Part shown: piece by piece, positions 57,149 through 64,000 of the stretch
How positions within the stretch are numbered: the stretch's first letter is position 1
Layout of the letters: the number at the start of each line of letters is the position of its first letter
NCBI GenBank assembly: GCA_041485905.1
Contig: JBGPKK010000002.1
Location: 6,949 to 70,948 of the forward strand
DNA length: 64,000 nt
From: JAHFUI01 sp041485905
GTDB taxonomy: Bacteria > Acidobacteriota > Vicinamibacteria > Vicinamibacterales > CAVVIG01
Direction: 5' to 3'
Made by a program: the position numbers and the translations under genes
Notes under the pieces: generated by a model
Seen by the model: the letters and a program-made list of their open reading frames with translations, nothing else
The model's database searches: none
What the model was told of the DNA's origin: nothing

Positions 57149-58699
57149 TCACTTGCAGGTATAGCTCTCGGGGTCCTCAGTGTTCCCGCTGCCTTTGTAC
57201 ATCGCCACCATCGGGTACTGGCAGACCAGGCGCTTGCCGACTTCCATGCTGTTCTTGTAGTGCGACACGATGAGCGTGTCCGGGGCCTTGCCGGTCTTCT
57301 TCCATTCCTCAATCGTGGCAAGGGCGTCGAAGTTCATGTTCTCGGCGCCGTTGGTGCCCGGGCCGTGTCCCATCGCGGGCACGACGAAGAATCGCATCGA
57401 TTTCTTCACCGCGCTCGCGCCGGTCCTGGCGACGACGTTCTTGTAGTAGTTGATGGAAACCTTCGGCGGCACCGCGGTGTCGGCCCAGCCGTCCACGAGG
57501 AGCAGCTTGCCGCCGCGCGCGAAGAATTTCTTGAGATCCGGGTCGACGGCATTGACCGGTTGGATGTCCGGCTTGTCCGCCAGCGCCACGTCCTTGTCGA
57601 AATCGATCGGCCGTGTCTTGTAATCCCAGTTCGGATCCTTGAACACGAAGTACTTGAAGAACTCCACCGGAATGCCGAGCGGCGCGTCGCCGCCGGCCAG
57701 CTGCGCCCAGCCGAGCTCGCTACCCGGATACATCGGCGAGTACAGCTCCTGCCTGGTTCGGGGGTTGGTCGGTCCCGCGTAGATCTTGCGCGCCGCCTCG
57801 ACCTGCGGTCCGGTGAGACAGCTCGGGTCCCCGGTTCCCTTGCACTGAATCACGCCGGGATCGAACTTGCAGTGCTCCACGTCACCGATGATCCCGTCCT
57901 TGAGGCCGTCCAACGCGTCGCACGCGTTGAGCGCCGCCTCGTGGAGGATTGGATATTTGTCCGGCGGGATGTAGCTCGCAGCATCCTTGTGCGTCGCCTG
58001 CCAGTACCACATCTGGCCGAACGTGTGACGCGTCAGATACGACGACATGCCCGTCACGGCGACGACGTCGTAGTCCTCGGGGTACCGCTGCGCGGAACTG
58101 AGCGCCGCGATCGTGCCGCCGCCGCCTTCCGCGATAACTGAATACGTCAGGACTTTGTCGTAATACGCCTTAATGAGCGCTTTCGCAGCGACGGTCATCT
58201 CGTGGGCGGCGCGATAGCCGAAGTCCATGATCTTTTCGGGATGATCGATCGCGTACCGCGAGTCGCCTTCGTGGCCGGTGTTGTTACCCGCCGTCGCGTA
58301 TCCAAGCCGGACGCCGTTGGCCAGCGCGCCCGCGCCCACGGCGGCGCCTCCGCCCAGACCTCCGTTACCGGTGCCGCGAAGCTTGCCGTTCCAGCTCGCA
58401 GCTACGGGCATCCACAGTTCGATCTTGATGTCGGAGTCGCCCGAGGGCTTCAACGTCGCCTGCACGCGGCAGAAAGCCGGAAGGTCGTTGAACTGCTGGC
58501 CCCTGCCACCGGCTCCCCCGCGCGCGGGCGCCGGAGGTGGCGTAAACGCTCCGGCCGCGACCGGCTGCGCCAGCGTCATCGTCGTATTCGGCAACGAGAG
58601 CATCGTCAGATTCTGGCAGGTGGTCGCAGCCGCGGACGGCGGCGCCGTGACGGCCAACGCCGTGAAAGCGACCGTGGCGACGACAGACTTACGGAACAT
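57149..58699 (-). CDS. Tannase/feruloyl-esterase family protein lacking the catalytic serine
   Basis: This 516-residue secreted protein (signal SVVATVAFTALAVTAPPSAA) has the full length and most features of the tannase/feruloyl esterase family. The nucleophile region, GCSTGG in its neighbour, is replaced by AEGGGGTIAAL at residues 190-200, so the serine and its cysteine are both absent. The acid aspartate (D406, GWADT) and histidine (H444) remain, but the Cys following the histidine is Gly (MGHGPG). The loss of Ser and both Cys together suggests a change of role, for example ligand binding. It ends 48 bases before the dihaem cytochrome. Confidence 0.85.
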   Translation of the reverse strand: MFRKSVVATVAFTALAVTAPPSAAATTCQNLTMLSLPNTTMTLAQPVAAGAFTPPPAPARGGAGGRGQQFNDLPAFCRVQATLKPSGDSDIKIELWMPVAASWNGKLRGTGNGGLGGGAAVGAGALANGVRLGYATAGNNTGHEGDSRYAIDHPEKIMDFGYRAAHEMTVAAKALIKAYYDKVLTYSVIAEGGGGTIAALSSAQRYPEDYDVVAVTGMSSYLTRHTFGQMWYWQATHKDAASYIPPDKYPILHEAALNACDALDGLKDGIIGDVEHCKFDPGVIQCKGTGDPSCLTGPQVEAARKIYAGPTNPRTRQELYSPMYPGSELGWAQLAGGDAPLGIPVEFFKYFVFKDPNWDYKTRPIDFDKDVALADKPDIQPVNAVDPDLKKFFARGGKLLLVDGWADTAVPPKVSINYYKNVVARTGASAVKKSMRFFVVPAMGHGPGTNGAENMNFDALATIEEWKKTGKAPDTLIVSHYKNSMEVGKRLVCQYPMVAMYKGSGNTEDPESYTCK

Positions 58700-58700
58700 C

Positions 58701-60290
58701 CTATCGCTCCTTACACACAAAGTTGGCGGCCTCGTTGATACTTCCGCTTCCTTTGTACGTCGCCACCTGCGGGTACGGGCAGAGCGGACGCGTGCGGTCG
58801 ACTGCGCCGTCTTTCAGACGCGACGCGCTGATCTGCGCAGGCGCCTTTCCGTTTTCCACCCATTGGTCCAGCGCGCTCAGCATGTCAAACGTACTGGTCC
58901 CGTCGCCGCCGCCGCAGTGGCCCATGCCGGGCACCATGAACAGACGGACAGAATCGCGCACGTCCTTCACCGTCGTCTTCGCCACCACGTTCTTGTAGTA
59001 GTCCACGATGTAGCCGGGAGGAATGCCGGGATCGCTCCATCCCGCGTACATGAGCAGCTTCCCGTGCCGCAGCAGCTTCGTCAGATCGGGATCGATCGCC
59101 GTCAGCTGGCCAACGACCTTGTCGGCTTTCGCGATATCACTGTCATAATTGAGCGTCAGTGGATCCCATTTCGGGTCCTTGAACACGACATACCGGTAGA
59201 CATCAAGGGCGTAACCGACCGGTTGCGCGCCGGCCGATGCGGCCCAGCCCATCTCGCTTCCAGGGAACAGCGGCGAAAAGATCTGTTCGCCGGTGCGCGG
59301 GTTCCTGGCGCCGGCGTAAATCTTCCGCGCCGCTTCGACCTGCGAGGCGGTCAGGCAGCCCGGTCCGTCTGCATCCTTGCACTGCACGACTTTCGGATCG
59401 AACTTGCAGCGGGTCGGATCTTCGAGCACACCGTCCTTCACGCCGTCCAGAGCGTCGCAGGCGGCGACCGCCGCGTCGTGCAGCACGGTCAGCTTGTCCG
59501 GCGTGAGGTAGCCCGCCGCGTCTTTGTGGGTCGCCTGCCAGATCCAGATCTGCCCGGCAGACTGGCGCGATGCATAAATCGCCGGCGCGCCGGCGACGAT
59601 GCCGTCGAAATCGTCGGGGAAGCGCTGTGCGGCGGTCAGCGCCTGCCGGCCGCCCGTCGAGCAGCCATTGAAGTAGGACGCCTTCGGACCGTTGCCGTAG
59701 AACGCCGCCAGGATCGCTTTGCTCTTCACCGCCGTCTCGTGAACCGCCCGGTCGGCGAAATCGGTCAGCCGCTCGGGATGATCGAGCATGAAACTGCCGC
59801 TGCCGCCCTCATGGCCCGTGTCGGTCGTGGCCGCCGCATACCCGCTGCGAAGCGCCGCGGCGAGACCGGCGGGAGCGATCGCTCCGGCAAATCCGCCGTT
59901 GCCGGGCAGGACGAACTTGCCGTTCCATCCCGAGGCGGGCATCCAGAGCTCGACCTTGATGTCGGAGTCGCTGCTCGGCTTCAGCGTCGCGCTGACGCGG
60001 CAGAAGGCCGGCAGATCGGCGAACTGCGCGCCGCGGCCGCCGGCTCTTCCCGGCGGTTGGCCGGCGCGGCCAGCCTCGGCCGGCGGTGCTGCGCCGCGCG
60101 CCCCACCGGCTCTCGCGGGCGGCGCGGGCGGAACATACGCGCCGGCAGCCACCAACTGCGCGGATGTGATGGTCGCGTTCGGCAACGAGAGCATCGTCAG
60201 CTTCTCGCAGGTGGTCGCGGCGACGGCGGATTGAGCTCCGCCAACAAAAGACGCTGCCGCAAGCGTTGATAACCAGACGTTTCGGAACAT
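58701..60290 (-). CDS. Tannase/feruloyl-esterase family hydrolase, catalytically complete
   Basis: This 529-residue secreted enzyme (signal WLSTLAAASFVGGAQSAVAA) carries the family's CS-D-HC motif: C210-S211 in GCSTGGRQAL, D420 in GWSDPGIPP and H458-C459 in GMGHCGGG. Residues about 55-90 are a Pro/Gly/Ala-rich stretch. Members hydrolyse ester bonds of tannins or ferulate-type phenolic esters; the exact ester cannot be deduced. It heads the leftward operon and is followed one base after its stop by the inactive-looking paralogue, which it resembles in overall length and order of segments. Confidence 0.9.
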   Translation of the reverse strand: MFRNVWLSTLAAASFVGGAQSAVAATTCEKLTMLSLPNATITSAQLVAAGAYVPPAPPARAGGARGAAPPAEAGRAGQPPGRAGGRGAQFADLPAFCRVSATLKPSSDSDIKVELWMPASGWNGKFVLPGNGGFAGAIAPAGLAAALRSGYAAATTDTGHEGGSGSFMLDHPERLTDFADRAVHETAVKSKAILAAFYGNGPKASYFNGCSTGGRQALTAAQRFPDDFDGIVAGAPAIYASRQSAGQIWIWQATHKDAAGYLTPDKLTVLHDAAVAACDALDGVKDGVLEDPTRCKFDPKVVQCKDADGPGCLTASQVEAARKIYAGARNPRTGEQIFSPLFPGSEMGWAASAGAQPVGYALDVYRYVVFKDPKWDPLTLNYDSDIAKADKVVGQLTAIDPDLTKLLRHGKLLMYAGWSDPGIPPGYIVDYYKNVVAKTTVKDVRDSVRLFMVPGMGHCGGGDGTSTFDMLSALDQWVENGKAPAQISASRLKDGAVDRTRPLCPYPQVATYKGSGSINEAANFVCKER

Positions 60291-60305
60291 ATCGCTCTCC
60301 TCGCC

Positions 60306-60335
60306 GGCGGACCCAGCAGGGTCCGCCCTACGTAC
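60306..60335. repeat. REP hairpin between divergent operons
   Basis: GGCGGACCC-AGCA-GGGTCCGCC is followed by CTACGTAC, that is GTAG plus stem on the minus strand. It is almost identical to half of the REP pair at 30471-30492. It lies just upstream of the tannase gene. Confidence 0.8.
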
Positions 60336-60419
60336 TTCTCCTCCTGTGCACCGAAGACGCCTGAGGTCGGCGACGCCGACCGAGGCCGTATTGTATGAAA
60401 TTGCGGCAGCCGGTCACAG

Positions 60420-60425
60420 TAGAAT
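60420..60425 (+). promoter_or_regulatory. Possible -10 box (TAGAAT)
   Basis: TAGAAT lies 24 bases before the ATG at 60450 and upstream of a good ribosome binding site (GGGAGG, about 60438-60444). There is no clear -35 box at the right distance. Divergent tannase and PQQ genes share this 159-base gap, which otherwise holds only the REP. Confidence 0.35.
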
Positions 60426-60449
60426 GCCCGCGAGACGAGGGAGGTTCCG

Positions 60450-62372
60450 ATGAAGCCGAATCGATGGCTGCGTATAGTTTCAGGCGCGGTGCTGGCCGCT
60501 GCCGGCGCGTTCGCGGCCCTTCACGCGCAGGCTGTTACAACATCGAAAGATGCCGACTGGCCGATGTACAACCGCGATCTGGCCGGCACGCGCTACTCCC
60601 CGTTGAAGCAGATCAACACCGGGAACGTGGCGAACCTCGCTCGCGCGTGGTTGTACAAGTTGGGACGCGATCAGACTGCCGGCTCGCTGTCGGGCGGCTC
60701 GGAATTTACGCCGATTGTGGTGAACGGGGTTATGTACGTTGCGGCATCCGATCACATCGCCGCGCTCGAACCGGAAACCGGCCGCGAGGTCTGGCGGTAT
60801 CAGGTCACAAACGGCGTCCCCTCCCGTCGCGGCGTCGCGCATTGGCCGGGAGATGCAAGCCATCCGCCGCACATCGTGTTCACGTCAGAGCGCCGGCTGA
60901 TCGCGCTGACGGCGCGCGCGGGCGAACCGGTCGCCGGCTTTGGACAGGACGGCGAAGTGAACATGGGAGCGCCGTACAACTCGGCGCCGACTGTCTATAA
61001 GAACCTGCTGATCGTCGGCACGAACGGCTCGCCCGGGGGCGTGCGGGCGTTCGATGCGCGGACCGGCGCCAGGGTGTGGGAATTCAACTCCGTCGCGCAA
61101 CCTGGCGATCCCGCCAACAAGACATGGGAGGCCGACAGCTGGAAGAATCGCTCCGGCACCTACAGTTGGGCGTTCTCCCAGACCCTCGATGCGGAGCGTG
61201 GCCTTCTCTACGTCGCGGTCGAGGCGCCGGGACCAAACGATTACTGGGGTGGCGATCGACACGGCGACGATCTGTACGGCAACTCCCTGGTCGCCCTCGA
61301 TGCCGACACCGGAAAGCTGAAGTGGTACTTCCAGGCGGTCCATCACGATCTCTGGGACTACGATGTGCCGTCGCCGCCGGCGCTGCTCGACGTCACCGTG
61401 AACGGGACGCGCACGCCGATCCTCGCGCTCGCCGCCAAGACCGGCTACATGTACATTCTCGATCGCGTCACCGGCAAGCCGGTCTTCGGCATCGAGGAGC
61501 GAGGGGTGCCTCCGAGCGGCGCGCCCGGCGAGAAGAGCTCGCCGACCCAGCCGATCCCGGTCAAGCCGCCGCCGATCGCGCGCGTCGGCTACAAGGCGGA
61601 CGACATCGTCACCGCCGCAGACACCACCGCGGAGCACGCCAAATTCTGCCGGGAGCTCTCGGAGCGGAGCGGCGGCTTTTATAACGAAGGGTCGTTCTCA
61701 CCCTACGTCTACCGCGAGACCGGCGCGAAGCCGTTTTCGACGATCCTGTTCCCCGGATCCATTGGCGGCGCCAATTGGGGCGGCACCGCCGCGGACCCGA
61801 CCAGCGGCTACGTCTTCGTGAACACGAACGACGAAGCGAGCATCGGCTGGGTGGAAAAGGCGCCGGAGGGCGGCCGCAGTCCGTATCGCCGAAACTCCAT
61901 CGTGGGCCCGACGTCGCGCTTCCAATGGAAGGACGGCGACGCGCGGACCGGCAACGGCAATATCATGGGCGGCGAGCACGGCTGGCTGTGCAATCGCCCG
62001 CCCTGGGGCAATCTGGTCGCGGTCAACGCACGCACCGGCGACATCGCGTGGAAGGTTCCGCTGGGCATCACCGAGGAATTGCCCGAGGGCAGACAGAAGA
62101 CCGGCCGCTTGAACCTGGGCGGCCCCATCGTCACCGCCGGGGGACTCGTGTTCATCGGAGCGAGCAACGACAAGCGGTTCCGTGCCTTCGATTCGAAGAC
62201 CGGCAAGGAGCTGTGGGTCACCAAGCTTGAGATGAGCGCGCACGCCGTGCCGATCACCTACCAGGGCAGGAATGGGAAACAGTACGTGGCCATCAGCGCG
62301 GCCGGCGCCAGCGCGCTCGACGATCCGGCTCCGGCCGGATCCGAGGCGCTCGTCGTGTACGCGTTACCGTAA
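60450..62372 (+). CDS. PQQ-propeller dehydrogenase F, glucose-dehydrogenase-like type
   Basis: This 640-residue protein has a signal peptide (SGAVLAAAGAFAALHAQA) and a PQQ propeller of the glucose-dehydrogenase branch, without membrane helices. HHDLWDYDVPSPPALLDV holds the catalytic D303 and D305. WPMYNRDLAGTRYSPL near the start and NLGGPIVTAGGLVFIGAS near the end are typical blade motifs. It is the only one of the six in the rightward direction. It has the same length as dehydrogenase D, so the two are probably close paralogues. It is 12 bases upstream of the metallo-beta-lactamase gene. Confidence 0.87.
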   Translation: MKPNRWLRIVSGAVLAAAGAFAALHAQAVTTSKDADWPMYNRDLAGTRYSPLKQINTGNVANLARAWLYKLGRDQTAGSLSGGSEFTPIVVNGVMYVAASDHIAALEPETGREVWRYQVTNGVPSRRGVAHWPGDASHPPHIVFTSERRLIALTARAGEPVAGFGQDGEVNMGAPYNSAPTVYKNLLIVGTNGSPGGVRAFDARTGARVWEFNSVAQPGDPANKTWEADSWKNRSGTYSWAFSQTLDAERGLLYVAVEAPGPNDYWGGDRHGDDLYGNSLVALDADTGKLKWYFQAVHHDLWDYDVPSPPALLDVTVNGTRTPILALAAKTGYMYILDRVTGKPVFGIEERGVPPSGAPGEKSSPTQPIPVKPPPIARVGYKADDIVTAADTTAEHAKFCRELSERSGGFYNEGSFSPYVYRETGAKPFSTILFPGSIGGANWGGTAADPTSGYVFVNTNDEASIGWVEKAPEGGRSPYRRNSIVGPTSRFQWKDGDARTGNGNIMGGEHGWLCNRPPWGNLVAVNARTGDIAWKVPLGITEELPEGRQKTGRLNLGGPIVTAGGLVFIGASNDKRFRAFDSKTGKELWVTKLEMSAHAVPITYQGRNGKQYVAISAAGASALDDPAPAGSEALVVYALP

Positions 62373-62384
62373 AGGAGATTTTTG

Positions 62385-63269
62385 ATGCGGACGAAAACAA
62401 TGATGCTCTCGCTCTGGCTTGCGGGGGCCGGCGCGGCCAACGTGTTCGCCCAAGCGCCGAAGGTCTGGACGCCGCAGGAGCTGTTCCAGCGCAACATCGG
62501 CACCCGGGAGCAGCAGGACGCCCAGTTTCCTCCCCACAAGGTGATTGGCAACATCTACTACGTCGGCACCGAAACGCTCGCGTCGTTTCTCATCACGACC
62601 CCGCAGGGTCACATCCTCGTCAACAGCATGTATGAACGGAACTGGCCGGTCATCCGGAAGTCGATCGAACAACTGGGGTTCAAGGCCGCCGACATCAAAA
62701 TCATCCTCGGCAGCCACGCCCACGCGGATCACATGGAAGCCGACGCCTTGATTAGGGAGGCCACTGGCGCACAGGTCATGGCCATGGCGGAGGACGTGCC
62801 GGCGCTGCAGGCCATGAAACCAGGCGGCAAGGCGCATCCGATCGACAAAGTGCTGCACGACGGCGATCAGGTCACGCTCGGCGGCACGACGCTCGTGGCA
62901 CACCTTACGCCGGGGCATACCAAAGGCTGCACGACGTGGACGATGAAGGCCCAGGAAGGCGGGCGCTCCTACGACGTCGTCATCATCGGCAGCATGGGCG
63001 TGAACCCCGGCACGCGTCTCGTCAACAACCCGAATAATCCGACGATCGCCGAGGAATACGTGCGGGGATACAAGGTGATGCACTCGCTGCCATGTGATGT
63101 GCCCCTGGGATCGCACCCCGCGATGTACAACATGACCGAGAAGCACCGGAAGCTGGCAGGCGGCAGCCCGAACCCGTTCATCGACCCCCAGGGTTACAAG
63201 GCGGAAATCGATCTTGTTGAACGGACGTTCGCCGCCCTTCTCGAAGAACAGCGCAAAGTGGGGCAGTAA
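62385..63269 (+). CDS. Subclass B3-like metallo-beta-lactamase
   Basis: This 294-residue secreted protein (signal LSLWLAGAGAANVFAQ) has the zinc-binding HAHADH at residues 111-116, a third-ligand histidine in TPGHTKGCTTWTM, and a last one in GSHPAMYNM. This pattern of HxHxDH with two later histidines and no zinc cysteine fits subclass B3. It could hydrolyse beta-lactams, but environmental B3-like enzymes often have uncertain activity, so a related hydrolase cannot be excluded. AAGGAG lies eight bases before the ATG. It is probably cotranscribed with dehydrogenase F. Confidence 0.85.
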   Translation: MRTKTMMLSLWLAGAGAANVFAQAPKVWTPQELFQRNIGTREQQDAQFPPHKVIGNIYYVGTETLASFLITTPQGHILVNSMYERNWPVIRKSIEQLGFKAADIKIILGSHAHADHMEADALIREATGAQVMAMAEDVPALQAMKPGGKAHPIDKVLHDGDQVTLGGTTLVAHLTPGHTKGCTTWTMKAQEGGRSYDVVIIGSMGVNPGTRLVNNPNNPTIAEEYVRGYKVMHSLPCDVPLGSHPAMYNMTEKHRKLAGGSPNPFIDPQGYKAEIDLVERTFAALLEEQRKVGQ

Positions 63270-63582
63270 ACCCGCCTACCAGCCGCGGAAAAGTTCAGTT
63301 TTGGTACGTCCTGTTCTATTACGGCACAAACGGCCACTAAGTGATTGATCCAGAACTACTTGAGAGCTAGTTGGCCATCTGCAGTGTTCTGTATTGTCAT
63401 AATAAGTCATATAATGTCATTACTGTAATCGCCCCTAGATACGGCTCTAAGACGCTGCATTAACTGTGATTAACGGCTGCACACTCTACCTAATCGCTCA
63501 CGGCCGCGATATTGCTTTAGTATGACTTAGTGACGCACACGCTAATTCATAGGGCGCCGTTAGGGCTGACCGAGCTCGGATC
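63270..63582 (+). other. AT-richer intergenic region with GTCAT repeats
   Basis: This 313-base gap has no credible gene. It is clearly richer in A and T than the rest. Around 63395-63420 GTCAT recurs three times (GTCATAATAAGTCATATAAT, then GTCAT), and a TATAAT lies at 63410-63415, which could be the -10 box of a promoter for the gene at 63583. A matching -35 box is weak. The GTCAT repeats could be operator half-sites. Confidence 0.4.
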
Positions 63583-64000
63583 GTGAAAAAGCTCCCGATT
63601 GCTGCCCGCCTCTACGTCGCAGCCGTCGTGCTGGCCGGCGCATCATTGCTCGCCTTTGGCGCCCAACTGCCCACGCTCGGGCAACTCCCGGTCTTTCTCG
63701 CACTGACCCTCGCGACCATCCTGACCTCGACCCTCAAGCTCCAGCTGCCGACGACGAAGAACCGCGCGACGATGTCGCTCTCCTTCGTCGTCGATTTCGC
63801 CGCCCTGCTGCTCTTCGGACCGCAGCAGGCGATGCTGATCACGGCAGTCGGTGCGCTGAGTCAGGCGACGACCAAAGTCACGCATAAAAATCCGCTCTAC
63901 CGCACGCTGTTCAGCGTCAGCGCCCTCGTCGTCACGGTGCAGGCGGCCGGCTTGGCCTACCACGTGTCGGGCGGCACCTACGGGCGCCTCGTATGGCCGG
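63583..64000 (+). CDS. Membrane sensor protein, N-terminal part (probable signalling protein), cut by window end
   Basis: From the GTG at 63583 the frame stays open to the window end, giving 139 residues. It is a membrane region of several helices: LYVAAVVLAGASLLAFGA, LPVFLALTLATILTST, FVVDFAALLLFGPQQAMLIT and LFSVSALVVTVQAAGLAY. I recall this kind of N-terminal domain in HD-GYP or GGDEF signalling proteins of Acidobacteriota, but the output domain lies outside the window, so the type is inferred. Confidence 0.65.
   Translation, partial: MKKLPIAARLYVAAVVLAGASLLAFGAQLPTLGQLPVFLALTLATILTSTLKLQLPTTKNRATMSLSFVVDFAALLLFGPQQAMLITAVGALSQATTKVTHKNPLYRTLFSVSALVVTVQAAGLAYHVSGGTYGRLVWP

Noticed and set aside
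58278..60269. A 663-codon open frame on the plus strand across both tannase genes
   Set aside because: It is antisense to two clear secreted proteins. Long antisense frames are expected at this GC content and the translation is Arg/Val-rich with no domain.

Overview
The window is GC-rich, densely packed bacterial chromosome. Gene content suggests a soil-type Acidobacteriota, probably class Vicinamibacteria. This is inferred from a Ser/Thr kinase fused to a beta-propeller, many secreted PQQ-propeller proteins with small cytochromes c, tannase-family hydrolases, and a gmk-rpoZ-coaBC-udg-priA run. I saw no rRNA, tRNA, CRISPR array, transposase or prophage gene.

Layout. (1) 1-9220: housekeeping genes, namely a MerR-type regulator (cut by the window edge), der, an HU/IHF-like protein with a good promoter, a site-2 protease, priA, a family-4-type uracil-DNA glycosylase, coaBC, rpoZ, gmk and yicC. 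(2) 9217-22677: envelope and exopolysaccharide genes. An MsbA-like ABC exporter, galE and ugd run leftward. Five glycosyltransferases, a membrane-anchored trypsin-like protease, a polyprenyl-phosphate sugar transferase and a UDP-glucuronate decarboxylase run rightward. (3) 22674-34384: mixed functions, including a membrane MutS-like ATPase, a dual-specificity phosphatase, a DUF2007-like protein, an M1 peptidase, ettA, dinB, a cyclophilin, pgsA, a TPR/SLH lipoprotein, hflX and tsaC. (4) 34414-63269: an accessory redox region. It holds six PQQ-propeller dehydrogenases, four separate cytochromes c plus one fused haem domain, a CHRD protein, four related small membrane proteins (DUF6644-like), two tannase/feruloyl-esterase paralogues, an M16 peptidase and a subclass-B3-like metallo-beta-lactamase. 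(5) The right edge holds an AT-richer gap and the start of a membrane sensor protein.

How it may work together. In region 4 two leftward operons (48727 to 39981 and 60290 to 52868) combine secreted hydrolases, PQQ dehydrogenases, cytochromes c and small membrane proteins. This looks like a periplasmic module that hydrolyses esters, oxidises the released alcohols or sugars and passes electrons through cytochromes to the membrane. Substrates are unknown and no PQQ synthesis genes are in the window.

Two families of small repeats run through the sequence. One is hairpins preceded by GTAG or GTGG (REP/BIME-like). The other is inverted arrays of about 7-9 bases. Both lie in gene gaps and also extend into reading frames: signal peptides, a linker between GTPase domains, and protein ends. 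Three genes carry internal deletions (second cyclophilin domain, alpha/beta hydrolase, PRC-barrel protein), and one of the tannases has lost its catalytic serine and both paired cysteines.
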